Source: Chloroflexi bacterium bin125
Lineage (GTDB): Bacteria > Chloroflexota > Dehalococcoidia > Bin125
Assembly (NCBI GenBank): GCA_002239025.1
Contig: MPNM01000001.1
Coordinates: forward strand, 321,026-385,025
Direction: 5' to 3'
Length of the DNA: 64,000 nt
In this document: piece after piece, positions 1-8,436 of the stretch
Position numbering within the stretch: the stretch's first letter is position 1
Layout of the letters: every line of letters starts with the position of its first letter
Notes under the pieces: generated by a model
The model's input: the letters and a program-made list of their open reading frames with translations, nothing else
What the model was told of the DNA's origin: nothing
Databases searched by the model: none
Position numbers and translations under genes: made by a program

Positions 1-519
1 GGTCAGAGCTTCACGGTCGATCTCACGGCCGGCGTGGAACGGGTCGAGAAAGCGCTCCGCTCGAGCGTCATGATCGTCGTACTTGACGAGGAAGTGAAAC
101 GGTGCGCCAACGCCGTGCAGCTCAAGTCCGACTCGTCGTGCGACCTCGATCATCAGGACGGCGAGGGTGATCGGCATGCCGTGACCGGTTTCGAGCGCCG
201 AGTGCAAGCAGCAATTGGCGGGATCGTAGTAGGTGTCGGTGTCGCCGCGAAAGTGGTGCTCCTGAAACAGCACCTGACACAAGCGCTCAACCTGTTCCGG
301 CTCAGAAGTTGATGGGGGCGTGCGCATCTCCTCGGCGAGTGCGTCGAGTCGACTTAGCGCGGCCAACTGATTGAACTTCGGCTCGACAATCCGTCCGATC
401 AGGAAGCAACACAAATCGAGGCGAACGGCGTGTTCATGACCTCTGGCAAGGGTGCCGAACTGCCTGGCCAGTTTCAGATTGTCAAGTTTTACGAAACGTT
501 GCGTTACATCCTCGTTCAT
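1..519 (-). CDS. SirB1-family transglutaminase-like protein (3' end cut by window)
   Basis: Reading the minus strand from ATG at 519 gives 173 uninterrupted codons that run off the window edge, so only the N-terminal part is present. Residues around 105-150 match the SirB1/Transglut_core2 pattern: a PANCCL segment with the likely nucleophile Cys, GMPITLAVLMIEVARRVGL, then GVGAPFHFLV and a DPF motif. Members often have TPR repeats further on, which would lie outside the window. Biochemical role is not established for the family. An in-frame TAG lies four codons upstream, so this ATG is the first possible start. No Shine-Dalgarno is visible, but TAGCCT lies six bases upstream, suggesting a leaderless mRNA. 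Confidence 0.85.
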   Translation of the reverse strand, partial: MNEDVTQRFVKLDNLKLARQFGTLARGHEHAVRLDLCCFLIGRIVEPKFNQLAALSRLDALAEEMRTPPSTSEPEQVERLCQVLFQEHHFRGDTDTYYDPANCCLHSALETGHGMPITLAVLMIEVARRVGLELHGVGAPFHFLVKYDDHDARAERFLDPFHAGREIDREALT

Positions 520-525
520 GAATCG

Positions 526-531
526 AGGCTA
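526..531 (-). promoter_or_regulatory. Candidate -10 box of a leaderless promoter (SirB1-like gene)
   Basis: On the minus strand TAGCCT is followed by exactly six bases and the ATG at 519, with no Shine-Dalgarno between. The same hexamer and spacing precede the gene starting at 52695. Inferred from geometry only; no good -35 element is evident. Confidence 0.45.
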
Positions 532-607
532 TCAGGCAGAGCAGGGGTCAGCGGACGTATGATGAATGTAAGTCGCACGGTTCAGAGCGAGGGGCGTGTT
601 GGCTGAA

Positions 608-2176
608 ATGCCAGACGAGAATTCAGATTCGACACGGGATTCATGGGCCAGCACTACCCGTGGCAAGTCGGGAAGTGCGAATGGCCGGACAAATGGACGG
701 GGGAAGTCCCCCCCAGCCAAGAAACAACAACTGACGCGCGCCGGACAACCGATTGATCGTCGGCAGCGCCTGCGCATTCCACCTCATCACGTCACCAAGC
801 AGACACCGCATGACCGCGTACACAACTGGGAAGAGGTGTACTACGGCTACACCGCCGGCCCAGCCATGTTCGAGGCGCAGCGCTGCATTCAGTGTCCTGC
901 CGCGCCTTGCACCGTGGCCTGCCCGGTCGATAACGACATCCCGGGTGCGCTCGCCTTTCTCGAGATTGGCAAGCTCGCCGATGCCGCAGCAGTCTTCCGT
1001 CAGACCTCAGAAATGCCCGAGCTCTGTGGCCGACTTTGTCCGCAGGAAGCACTTTGCGAGGGCTCATGCGTAGTCGGCAAGAACGCCAAGCCCGTCGCGA
1101 TCGGCAAGCTCGAGGCGTTCCTGGGTGACTGGGATCGTGAGCAACGAGGCGGCTTCCCGGTTCCGACTCCGGAGATGGAGACCGGACAGCGTGTTGCGGT
1201 TGTTGGCTCGGGACCTGCTGGGCTGGCCGCCGCTGAGCAGATGCGAGCAGCCGGTCACGCGGTCACCGTGTTTGAGGCCTGGCCCTCGGCCGGCGGAGTG
1301 CTGCGCTACGGGATCCCCAACTTCAAAACGGCGAAAGACATCGTCGACGAGAAGGTTAAAGCGCTGCAAGCTGCCGGTGTGGAGTTCCGATTCGACACTC
1401 GAATCGGCACTGACATCGGTTGGGACGAGCTCTCCTATTGGGACGCAGTCTTCCTGGGCCACGGCGCCAGCATGGGTAAGCGACTTGGCCTTGATGGCGA
1501 GCGACTCGCTCGAGTCTATAGCGCGACAGAGTTCCTGGTACGCGCAAATCTCGGCGACGATCTACTACCCGCAGCACTGTGGACTGCGCCCGATGTAGGA
1601 CGCAAGGTCGTAGTCGTCGGGGGCGGCGACACGTCAATGGACTGTGTCCGCTCCGCGGTGCGCCTCGGCGCAGAGCAGGTGACACTGCTGTACCGGCGCA
1701 CCGAGAACGAGATGATGGGCCGAGAAGAAGAGCGCCGCCACGCCCGCGAAGAGGGTGTGATCTTCGAGTACCTGACCACGCCGGTCGGACTGATCAAGAA
1801 AGACGGTGCCGTCGTCGGCGTTGAATGTGTGCGGATGAGCCTGGGCGAGCCGGACGAGAGTGGTCGGCGTCGCCCACAACCTGTGCCCGGTTCAGAATTT
1901 GTTGTCGACTGCGACGCGTTCGTCGTGGCAGTGGGATACGACGTTGGACGCGATGTCTACGGAGACTCTGGTATCGATGTCAACGACTGGGGCGAAGTCC
2001 TGGTTGACGAGCAAGGACGCACGTCGAAGCCAGGCGTGTTCGCCGGTGGCGACAACGTGATTGGGGCCGACCTGGTCGTCACCGCTTTGCGCGGCGCGCA
2101 TGCCGCGATTCCGGCAATGCTGACATTCCTCGAAGAGCAGCAGATGGAGCGCGCGCTGGCCATGGCGGCTGGCTAG
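608..2176 (+). CDS. GltD/NfnB-type FAD- and NAD(P)H-dependent oxidoreductase (glutamate synthase small-subunit family)
   Basis: About 522 residues from ATG 608; GTG 596 is an alternative start. Counting from 596, the N-terminal domain has the cysteine pattern CIQCPAAPC, then C-x3-C and CEGSC around residues 97-158, the double [4Fe-4S] site of GltD-like proteins. An FAD dinucleotide fold (VVGSGPAGL, about 202-210) and a second NAD(P)H fold (VVGGGDTSMDC, about 343) follow. These proteins pass electrons from NAD(P)H through FAD and Fe-S clusters to a partner such as GltB or NfnA. No large glutamate synthase subunit is nearby, so the partner is unknown; it may act with a ferredoxin. The first 60 residues are basic, low-complexity and not conserved. 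It converges on the cupin gene with only 15 bases between. Confidence 0.85.
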   Translation: MPDENSDSTRDSWASTTRGKSGSANGRTNGRGKSPPAKKQQLTRAGQPIDRRQRLRIPPHHVTKQTPHDRVHNWEEVYYGYTAGPAMFEAQRCIQCPAAPCTVACPVDNDIPGALAFLEIGKLADAAAVFRQTSEMPELCGRLCPQEALCEGSCVVGKNAKPVAIGKLEAFLGDWDREQRGGFPVPTPEMETGQRVAVVGSGPAGLAAAEQMRAAGHAVTVFEAWPSAGGVLRYGIPNFKTAKDIVDEKVKALQAAGVEFRFDTRIGTDIGWDELSYWDAVFLGHGASMGKRLGLDGERLARVYSATEFLVRANLGDDLLPAALWTAPDVGRKVVVVGGGDTSMDCVRSAVRLGAEQVTLLYRRTENEMMGREEERRHAREEGVIFEYLTTPVGLIKKDGAVVGVECVRMSLGEPDESGRRRPQPVPGSEFVVDCDAFVVAVGYDVGRDVYGDSGIDVNDWGEVLVDEQGRTSKPGVFAGGDNVIGADLVVTALRGAHAAIPAMLTFLEEQQMERALAMAAG

Positions 2177-2191
2177 CTCTCCGCATTGGGC

Positions 2192-2638
2192 CTATTCGGC
2201 TGGCGAGCAGCCGGGCGCTCCGGGAATATCCACCTCTGCCACGATTTCTTCCGCCGCATTGCGGCAGAGCACGACTTCAGCGTCGCGGTCCTCGCGTGGG
2301 TTGCTGATCTGGTGGATCGACCGCGGCGGCACGTATAGGAAGTCGCCGGTCTCAACCTCGTGTACGTGTTCCAGCTTCTCGCCGTAGGCCATCACGATCG
2401 GTCCCTGGAGAATGTACATGGCCGTCTCGCAGTTGACGTGCCAGTGCGGTGTTGAGTACATCCCAGGGGGAATCTTTTGGCGAGTCATGAAGACTTCTTC
2501 TGAGCCAGACAGGTCACCGGAGACGCCAAACTGAATGGCCATACCGGAGCGATGGCTTGACCACTCCGCCTGCTGGCCGGCGGTCATCACAATGACGCCG
2601 TCGAGCGGGCCATCGGCTTCGGGTAGTTGTTCCGTCAT
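2192..2638 (-). CDS. Cupin-domain protein
   Basis: 148 residues, a single small cupin barrel. Cupin motif 1 is visible as PHWHVNCETAMYILQG (about residues 64-79), giving two His and a Glu as metal ligands, and motif 2 as GDFLYVPPRSIHQISN with the last His ligand. The substrate cannot be read from the sequence; single-domain cupins include dioxygenases, isomerases and small-molecule sensors. The gene is isolated, convergent with the flavoprotein gene and about 200 bases downstream of the next minus-strand gene. No signal peptide, so probably cytoplasmic. Confidence 0.85.
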   Translation of the reverse strand: MTEQLPEADGPLDGVIVMTAGQQAEWSSHRSGMAIQFGVSGDLSGSEEVFMTRQKIPPGMYSTPHWHVNCETAMYILQGPIVMAYGEKLEHVHEVETGDFLYVPPRSIHQISNPREDRDAEVVLCRNAAEEIVAEVDIPGAPGCSPAE

Positions 2639-2771
2639 GCGGCACTCCCAACCTCATCGATTCGAGCCTTGTCGATCGAGAACGACGATATCAGCAGGTC
2701 GCGAATAGTCTCCAATCCCTGCCCTCGCGCAAGGAAGATCTGCGCTGTCTCAGGGAGTAGCGAAGAACCAA

Positions 2772-2805
2772 GCGAGATTCCCGCGACGGAGCGCCGTAAT
2801 GACGG
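2772..2805. repeat. Solo right arm of the CGTCAT/GCGAGAT inverted-repeat family
   Basis: The sequence begins GCGAGATTCCCGCGACGG and ends GTAATGACGG, a diverged copy of the right arm seen complete at 31366-31463 and 59290-59387. No matching left arm is found nearby. It is the only recognisable thing in the 200-base gap between the cupin gene and the lipoprotein gene. Confidence 0.6.
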
Positions 2806-2839
2806 AGTTGGATTGGCGGATAGCTGGTGCTCTTGCGAA

Positions 2840-4189
2840 TTAGCTAGGCGGGCCGATGCTGTGGGCCCAGTCGTCGACCAGCCAATGACCTCCGAGCTGG
2901 ATTAGCTCGAAACGCATCCAGTCGCTCTCGGAGAACTGGAAGTAGACGCGACCGCGGGATGAGTTCAACACATCTCCGAAGGAGACCGACTGCAGAATCT
3001 CGCCGCCCAGGTCGATCGACTGGATTTTCTGGATGTCGCGGCCAACATCTCCTGTGTCGTCCCAGCCCCAGATCGTCAATGCTTCAGGTCCCGCCAGGGC
3101 GAGAATCGTGGCCGAGTCGCCATCGCGTAACGCCTGCAGGAAGGTCAGCGCCGCTCCGGCGAGGTCTGACGCGACCGCTTCGTTGACTGCGCTGGTCGGC
3201 AGACCCTCTTCGACCGTGACTCGATATGCGCCAATCAGTTGGCGCTGACCCTCCTTGTTGGATGCAGGCCATACCTCGACGCGCCAGAGACCGGCGGCAT
3301 CTGCGGTGAAGTAAATCTCTGAGTCGAGTCCGTGTCCACCGTCGTCGTCGATCTGCAGGAGGTTGCCGTCGGGCTGGAAGACCTGTGCGAAGACGTCAAC
3401 ACCGGTGTCGCCATCGACCAGCACAAAGATCTGTTGATCCACTTGCGCCTGGAATTCGAACACATCTACGTCGTCGGGCGAATTGAGACGTCCATTGGCG
3501 TTTGAGCCGACTGAGATGATGGCATTGTCATCGTCAACGCCGATTGTCAGGGTCTGGACTTCGATGACAAAGTCGCCGATGCCATTGGAATCAAACGGTT
3601 GTACTCGGATGAACTGCAGTCCCTCGGTGGGGATCTGGGCGATAATCAGCGAGTCGCGGTTGGTGGTCGAGAGATCGTCGTTGATCGCGATCTCAGTGCC
3701 GTCGGGCTGTAGCAGCGTGGCGATCGGATCCATACCGCCTGTTCCGTCGACGAAGATGCGCAGCCAGGCCCCGGTCGCTGCCTGGAAGCGGAATTGACGC
3801 TCAGTCTCGCCTGGGTCGATCGACGAGGCGAAGCGCTCGCCTTCGACCAGGATCTCGCGGTCCGGGTCGCTTACTGCGGCTTGGGAATCGTCCGACTCCT
3901 GAGCGGTCTCTTGTTCAGTTTCCGCTGGTTCAGGTTGAGAGGCTTGCGCTTGCTCGGGTTCGGCTTCAGCTTCCTGCTGCTCAGCCGGCTGGTCGGATTC
4001 CTGTTGCTGCGCAGCGTCAATGGGCTGCGCCTGTGCATCCTCGGCCTGGGCGGCCGATTGTTGCGCCTGTTGTTCCTCGCTGACTTCTGGCGGATCGTCG
4101 CCACAGGCAACGACTGTTGTGGCCAGAAGGATCGCGGCGGTTACGATCCCAATCGCGGCGCGTGGAACACGCTGACTCATTTGCAACAT
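2840..4189 (-). CDS. PPC-domain lipoprotein with glutamine/glutamate-rich linker
   Basis: 449 residues; an AGGA Shine-Dalgarno six bases before ATG 4189 decides the start. The N-terminus is a type II signal peptide with lipobox VVAC followed by GDD, so the mature protein should be lipid-anchored outside the membrane. Residues 38-105 are a low-complexity Q/E/A/S spacer. Two beta-sandwich repeats resembling bacterial pre-peptidase C-terminal (PPC) domains follow (about 112-215 and 218-330), each with an F-x-F / LLQPDG / D-D-D pattern. The last 100 residues look like an NTF2-like or DUF4878-type domain ending in GGHWLVDDW. No catalytic domain is visible; a surface binding or stress role is a guess. 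Confidence 0.75.
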   Translation of the reverse strand: MLQMSQRVPRAAIGIVTAAILLATTVVACGDDPPEVSEEQQAQQSAAQAEDAQAQPIDAAQQQESDQPAEQQEAEAEPEQAQASQPEPAETEQETAQESDDSQAAVSDPDREILVEGERFASSIDPGETERQFRFQAATGAWLRIFVDGTGGMDPIATLLQPDGTEIAINDDLSTTNRDSLIIAQIPTEGLQFIRVQPFDSNGIGDFVIEVQTLTIGVDDDNAIISVGSNANGRLNSPDDVDVFEFQAQVDQQIFVLVDGDTGVDVFAQVFQPDGNLLQIDDDGGHGLDSEIYFTADAAGLWRVEVWPASNKEGQRQLIGAYRVTVEEGLPTSAVNEAVASDLAGAALTFLQALRDGDSATILALAGPEALTIWGWDDTGDVGRDIQKIQSIDLGGEILQSVSFGDVLNSSRGRVYFQFSESDWMRFELIQLGGHWLVDDWAHSIGPPS

Positions 4190-4266
4190 CGGAGTTCCTA
4201 ATCCCTACCGCCTGATTTCCACTATACGAGCAACGAGTGCAAGTCGGCGTTGGGTGGTCATCTTGA

Positions 4267-4296
4267 TTGAATGGCATAAGCCGGCGTAGATATACT
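4267..4296 (+). promoter_or_regulatory. Candidate sigma-70 promoter for the ferredoxin gene
   Basis: TTGAAT at 4267-4272 and TATACT at 4291-4296 are separated by 18 bases, about 40 bases ahead of the ferredoxin start and pointing towards it. It lies in the divergent gap with the lipoprotein gene. Based on sequence match only. Confidence 0.5.
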
Positions 4297-4333
4297 GGTC
4301 GGAGCGCTTCGGAGGAACGCAGAGGAGTTGGCC

Positions 4334-4831
4334 GTGGCCTACGACATTGTTGAGACGTGTATCGGCTGTACCGCCTGCACGAATCGTTGCCCGACGAATG
4401 CCATCTGGGGCGAGCGCAACACGATTCACTACATCGACCCGGCGCTCTGCATCGACTGCGGCGCCTGTGGCGCGGTTTGCCCGGTCGAGTGCATCCTCGA
4501 CGACGACGGCGATATCTGCCGCAAGTTCGCCAAGAAGGAGTGGCCCAAGGCTGAGGTCGATCCCGACAAGTGCATCGGCTCAGGCTGCGAAATCTGTATC
4601 AACGTCTGCCCGTTCGACGCGCTGGAACTGAACTTCACCGAAGAAGCATCCGACTTCTTCGGTCAGGCGGTCGTGATCGAGAAAAACTGCACGGGCTGCC
4701 GCCTCTGCGAACAGTCCTGCGGTTGGGACGCGGTCCACATCTTCCCGCGCCGCGATGAGCTGAAGAAGCTCCACTACCCGGGCGACAAGCCTACGCCGGG
4801 CCAAGAGAAGTTCCTGCGCAGCAAGGCCTAA
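4334..4831 (+). CDS. Ferredoxin with four 4Fe-4S cysteine motifs
   Basis: 165 residues from GTG 4334, preferred because AGAGGAG lies six bases upstream; TTG 4328 would abut that site. Four cysteine motifs can be read: CIGCTACTNRCP, CIDCGACGAVCP, a variant CIGSGCEICINVCP with four residues between the first two Cys, and CTGCRLCEQSCG. This would allow four [4Fe-4S] clusters, twice the number in ordinary bacterial-type ferredoxins, in two paired halves. No membrane segment or redox partner domain is present, so it is probably a soluble electron carrier. The natural partner is not adjacent; the GltD-like flavoprotein 2 kb away on the same strand is one candidate. A terminator closes the gene. Confidence 0.85.
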   Translation: MAYDIVETCIGCTACTNRCPTNAIWGERNTIHYIDPALCIDCGACGAVCPVECILDDDGDICRKFAKKEWPKAEVDPDKCIGSGCEICINVCPFDALELNFTEEASDFFGQAVVIEKNCTGCRLCEQSCGWDAVHIFPRRDELKKLHYPGDKPTPGQEKFLRSKA

Positions 4832-4857
4832 CGGCTGACGCTCAGCCAATCACGCAA

Positions 4858-4888
4858 AAGGGCGACCCTCGTGGTCGCCCTTCTTGTT
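4858..4888 (+). terminator. Rho-independent terminator after the ferredoxin gene
   Basis: A perfect 10-bp stem (AAGGGCGACC with GGTCGCCCTT), a 5-base loop and a T-rich tail CTTGTT, 27 bases past the stop codon. Confidence 0.85.
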
Positions 4889-4917
4889 CTTCGGATCCCA
4901 AACTGCTCGAACAGCTA

Positions 4918-5038
4918 CGTCATAGCCGCGCTTGTCGCGGAGCCTGCCCCTGGCTTGAACGGGGGTTTCTCGCTGCTTCGAGCACAGACGTCCGTGCTAC
5001 GTGCCGCGAGATTGCCGCGACGGAGCGCGGGCATGACG
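4918..5038. repeat. Composite inverted-repeat element, long subtype (about 121 bp)
   Basis: The left arm starts CGTCATAGCCGCGCTTGTCG and carries an extra segment with GCCTGCCCC...GAACGGGGG; the right arm GCGAGATTGCCGCG... ends in CATGACG. The arms are near inverted copies of each other. It fills the gap between convergent genes ending at 4831 and 5111. The same long subtype occurs at 50233-50354. Confidence 0.75.
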
Positions 5039-5110
5039 AAGGGGAGAGGCTGCTTAGGAGCTCTCCGATGAGCGGAGCAAGGAACCAGTAAGCGTGCGAG
5101 GTGCTGTCGC

Positions 5111-6151
5111 TTAGCGGTGGACCTCTTCCAGGCTGTCCCGATGTAGCGCGGCCTCGAGATCAACATCGTTCTCGAGCGCGCCGTACTCCAGTAAGACGTC
5201 GGTGAGGGCGCGGAACTGCTGCTGCGTGAACCAGCCGACTCCGTTGGCCCGGGTCAGATCGTTCTGTGCATTGATGAGTTCCGTGTCGAGGATGAACTGT
5301 TCGTGCACCAGGTCGGGGGCCGGATCCTCGGGCAGGAACTTGGCTGTGGATTCGATTGCAGCTTCCGGATCGTCGTTCGCGAACTCGAATGCACGGACAG
5401 TGGCGCGCAGGAATCGTTCGAGTTTCTCGATATTGTCGTCGTCCTCGAGGAACTCCTCGCTGACCACGTAGACCACGCCGAGCGTCGGGACGCCGTCGTC
5501 AGCAGCTTCGAAGACTGCGATGTCTTGGCCCATGCTGCGCGATAACGTGTCGGGCTCGTTCGAGAGGAAGACGGGGTAGACCTCGACCTGCTGCTCGACC
5601 AGCACGACCGGGTTGAAGCCGACATCGATCATGTTCATGTCTTCGGTGGTCAGGCCATGTGCCGAGAGCATCGCGTGGAACTCGGCCTGGATGATGCCTT
5701 TGAAGCCCACATCGCGGCCAGCGAAGTCGGCGGGCGATTCGATACCAGATGACTTGAGCACGGCGTAACCGAAGTCGCCCCGCTGTCCGAAGAGCATGAC
5801 CGCGACGTATGGCGCACCGGTGTTGGCGCGAATCTGCAACATCTCGGATGCTGGCAACGTGGTGATGTCGACCTCGCCGGTCAGGACGAGGCTCTTGTGC
5901 GCACCGCTGAAGTTGGCGTGCTGAATGTCGACCTCGAGGTTCTCATCGGCGAAGAACCCCTGGTCCTCGGCGACGTAGACGGCAACGAACGGGAGGTTGG
6001 CCTGGGCCTTGAATCCGGCCATGTAGGACATGGTCAAGACATCGTCTGGGTCATCTCCGGAACAGGCGATCGTGAGCAAAGCCGCCACTGCGGCGACAAA
6101 TGCAAGCACGATCAGTAGACGATTGCGAACGGAAACGGACATCTGGAACAT
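5111..6151 (-). CDS. ABC transporter substrate-binding lipoprotein, NMT1/THI5-like
   Basis: 346 residues from ATG 6151; the frame stays open upstream but that stretch is basic low-complexity, whereas MFQMSVSVRNRLL opens a type II signal peptide with lipobox LTIAC. AAGGAG lies about ten bases upstream. The mature protein matches NMT1/SsuA-like binding proteins: an early segment NLPFVAVYVAEDQGFFADE, a middle VGFKG, and a SNEPDTL segment. Relatives in this family bind pyrimidine precursors of thiamine, riboflavin or sulfonates; the ligand here cannot be fixed, though the overall pattern recalls vitamin or precursor binders such as RibY. It is the last gene of the minus-strand importer operon. 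Confidence 0.85.
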   Translation of the reverse strand: MFQMSVSVRNRLLIVLAFVAAVAALLTIACSGDDPDDVLTMSYMAGFKAQANLPFVAVYVAEDQGFFADENLEVDIQHANFSGAHKSLVLTGEVDITTLPASEMLQIRANTGAPYVAVMLFGQRGDFGYAVLKSSGIESPADFAGRDVGFKGIIQAEFHAMLSAHGLTTEDMNMIDVGFNPVVLVEQQVEVYPVFLSNEPDTLSRSMGQDIAVFEAADDGVPTLGVVYVVSEEFLEDDDNIEKLERFLRATVRAFEFANDDPEAAIESTAKFLPEDPAPDLVHEQFILDTELINAQNDLTRANGVGWFTQQQFRALTDVLLEYGALENDVDLEAALHRDSLEEVHR

Positions 6152-6305
6152 GGGCGCTGGGCTCCTTGGGCTGTTCGGACGCCGGGCGCTTCTTCTTGCC
6201 GGGCCGGCTAGCCGGAGCCGCTTCCGTGGGGTTGCCACGGCGATAGCGACCGCTACCAGCGTAGGAACGACATTGGTATCGGGCAAGCGGTGCGCGGTGG
6301 AAAGC

Positions 6306-6584
6306 CTAGGCGTCGCGTTGCAGCGGTTTCGGATCTCGCAAGACGGAGGACTTGAACCACCAGCCATCAACGGCGTCGCGGCGAAACTCGGCGATCAGAC
6401 GGTGTTCTCGACGCACCTTCAGGTCGGTGCCGAGGTCGACATCGTCGCCTTCCAACTCCAGCACCAATCCGTCGTTGGAGAACTTGATCACCACGGCATC
6501 TGCCTGCCGCGGGGCCTGGCGCTGAGGCAAGCGGTAATCGGTGCGTTCACTGTCACCATCGGATGGTTCGGCAGGGGTAGTCAT
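6306..6584 (-). CDS. Small hypothetical protein inside the ABC importer operon
   Basis: 92 residues, starting 20 bases after the permease stop with GGAG six bases ahead of ATG 6584, and followed after 154 bases by the binding-protein gene. The composition is hydrophilic and looks protein-like: VVIKFSNDGLVLELEGDD then VRREHRLIAEFRRDAVDGWW, likely a small beta-rich fold. No membrane segment, signal peptide or known motif. Its place between permease and binding-protein genes suggests a role tied to the imported compound, but no function can be assigned. It could be a spurious frame, although the start signal and operon spacing argue against that. Confidence 0.55.
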   Translation of the reverse strand: MTTPAEPSDGDSERTDYRLPQRQAPRQADAVVIKFSNDGLVLELEGDDVDLGTDLKVRREHRLIAEFRRDAVDGWWFKSSVLRDPKPLQRDA

Positions 6585-6604
6585 AGTTGCTCCATCGATT
6601 GAGC

Positions 6605-7453
6605 TTATGAGGCAGCGACAGGCTGGTCGAGACGCCAGGAGAACAGCCGCTCGGCCAGAACCACTGCCGTCGAGAGCGTCACACCAATCATGGTTAGCAT
6701 CAACACCGCAGCGAAGACGCGGTCCAATCTCAGGTTGTTCTGTTCGAACCAGATCAGCGCACCGAGCCCGCCCTGGCCGGCAGCAAAGAACTCGGCCACG
6801 ACCGCTCCGATCAGCGACAGCGTGACCGAAATCTTAAGCGAGGCGAACAGATAGGGCACCGCAGCCGGCAGCCGCAGGTGGCGGAACACTTCCCAGGTCG
6901 AAGCATCGACCGAACGGAAGAAGTCGTGCATGCGCGGATCGACATCGCGGAAGCCGGCGATCGCATTGATCAGGACGGGGAAATAGGTAATCAGCGCCGC
7001 AATTGCGACCTTCGGCTCCCATCCGTAGCCCAGCCAAATGATGAACAGCGGGATGAAGGCGACGACAGGCGTCACTTTGACCATGATTGCGATCGGCAGG
7101 ACGGCCCGCTCGAGGATTTGCGAGTGCGCGACCCCAGCCGCCAGGATGGTGGCGGCTGCGCTCCCGAGGGCCAGGCCTCCAAGTGAGATCGCCATTGTCT
7201 GCATGCCTTCGCGGAAGTAGACGCCGAAGTCCGAGACGAAGTTTTCGATCACTGAGGTCGGCCGCGGCATGATCCAGATCGAGACCTCGCCGATCCGGAC
7301 CCAGAGTTCGACCGAGACGGCAAACAGCAACAGCGCGATCAGAGGAGGCAGAATCCAGGACAGCGCCGGCCGCAGGTCGGGCAGCGCCATGGGAATCCGG
7401 CTCCCGGTTGTTGCTGGGCGTTGTTCCAGTTCACTGATCGGTTCTGAGATCAT
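6605..7453 (-). CDS. ABC transporter permease (SsuC/ThiX-like)
   Basis: 282 residues from ATG 7453, eight bases after the ATPase stop codon. The frame is open for 91 more codons upstream but that part overlaps the ATPase gene and is Arg/His-rich shadow. Hydrophobic segments beginning LSWILPPLIALLLFAVSVEL, plus at least four more, and a cytoplasmic EAA-type loop around YFPVLINAIAGFRDVDP match BPD-type permeases of the nitrate/taurine/thiamine-precursor class. It would form the membrane channel with the ATPase upstream and the NMT1-like binding protein downstream. Confidence 0.9.
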   Translation of the reverse strand: MISEPISELEQRPATTGSRIPMALPDLRPALSWILPPLIALLLFAVSVELWVRIGEVSIWIMPRPTSVIENFVSDFGVYFREGMQTMAISLGGLALGSAAATILAAGVAHSQILERAVLPIAIMVKVTPVVAFIPLFIIWLGYGWEPKVAIAALITYFPVLINAIAGFRDVDPRMHDFFRSVDASTWEVFRHLRLPAAVPYLFASLKISVTLSLIGAVVAEFFAAGQGGLGALIWFEQNNLRLDRVFAAVLMLTMIGVTLSTAVVLAERLFSWRLDQPVAAS

Positions 7454-7461
7454 GGGCGACT

Positions 7462-8343
7462 TCAGGCAGCGTCCAGAGGGACGGCGGTGGTCGTTGGCGA
7501 ACGCAGCGCGGCGCGAACGATGGCGGTGTCGTTGATGAAGCGGTCGGCGTGTTCGTGTTCGGGTCGTCGCGGTCGCGGCGCGGTGATCGGAATGTCGGCG
7601 ATGATCCGGCCCGGACGCGGCGACATGACAAGGACACGATCGGCGATGGCGACGGCTTCGGCGACCGAATGAGTGACGAACACCGCCGAACGCGGAGGAT
7701 CGGTGGGATCGTGAGAGATGCTCCATAGGCGCTGCAGCTCGTAGCGCATTTGCTCGCGCGTGATCTCGTCGAGTGCAGCAAAGGGTTCGTCCAGGAGCAG
7801 CAAGGGCGGATCGATCGCGAGCGCACGCGCCAGCGCAGCTCGCTGTTGCATGCCACCCGACAGTTCTGCCGGCCGGTAGCGTTCGAATCCACGCAGGCCG
7901 ACGAGTTCGATCAGTTCATTGACATCAGTCGATGAGTGCGTTTCACGTGGATTGAGCTGCAGTCCAAGGCGGACATTGTCCTCGACGGATCGCCAGGCCA
8001 GCAGCGCCGGTTCCTGAAACACGAGACCCAGGCGCTTGTGGCGTTGGGCGTCCTTGGGGGTCTGGCCGAAGATTTTCACCACTCCATCTGAGGGAGGGGT
8101 CAGTCCGGCAATGATCCTCAGCAGCGACGTCTTTCCGCAACCGGAGGGTCCGACCAACGCGGTGAACTCTCCGGCGCGGATTGTCAGGTTGGTCGGATCC
8201 ACCGCCTGGAGTAGTGCGCCTTCCTTGGTCTCATAGGTCAGGCGGACTTCGCGCAGCCGCACCGCCGGCTCGGCATCCGGCTCGATCGGATGCTTGATCA
8301 CGAGTGGCGGTTTGGTCGTTGCGCTGGATGTCGTTGTCGTCAC
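7462..8343 (-). CDS. ABC transporter ATP-binding protein (SsuB/TauB/ThiZ-like)
   Basis: 293 residues, starting at GTG 8343 as first gene of the importer operon. Walker A GPSGCGKTS (65-73), Q-loop FQEPALL (about 109), signature LSGGMQQR (161-168), Walker B LLLLDEPF (181-188) and switch histidine in FVTHS (225) are all intact, so it should hydrolyse ATP. The first 25 residues are a Thr-rich extension. Order is ATPase, permease, small protein, binding protein. No thiamine, FMN or cobalamin riboswitch is recognisable in the 87-base divergent gap before npdG. Confidence 0.9.
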   Translation of the reverse strand: MTTTTSSATTKPPLVIKHPIEPDAEPAVRLREVRLTYETKEGALLQAVDPTNLTIRAGEFTALVGPSGCGKTSLLRIIAGLTPPSDGVVKIFGQTPKDAQRHKRLGLVFQEPALLAWRSVEDNVRLGLQLNPRETHSSTDVNELIELVGLRGFERYRPAELSGGMQQRAALARALAIDPPLLLLDEPFAALDEITREQMRYELQRLWSISHDPTDPPRSAVFVTHSVAEAVAIADRVLVMSPRPGRIIADIPITAPRPRRPEHEHADRFINDTAIVRAALRSPTTTAVPLDAA

Positions 8344-8436
8344 GGCGCTGACAGCGTTAGCAAGATGTGGCGTTAGCCTAGTTGTCGTGCGTTCGTCGAG
8401 AACGCTTTTCAGTTTAGGCGTAGATCGGGAGTGGGC

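Noticed and set aside
2192-2638. Cupin as part of a GltD-like operon
   Set aside because: It lies on the opposite strand, convergent with the flavoprotein gene.
3794-4201. Open frame of 135 codons on the plus strand opposite the lipoprotein, rich in Leu/Phe and looking like membrane helices
   Set aside because: It is the complement of the Gln/Glu-rich linker of the lipoprotein; reverse-strand codons of Gln/Glu runs give Leu/Phe. No start signal.
6152-6370. N-terminal extension of the substrate-binding protein to 6370
   Set aside because: It overlaps the small operon gene, is Arg/Pro-rich, and would bury the lipoprotein signal peptide.
8344-8436. Riboswitch for thiamine or FMN ahead of the vitamin-type importer
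   Set aside because: The gap is only about 90 bases and lacks the conserved TPP or FMN aptamer sequences.
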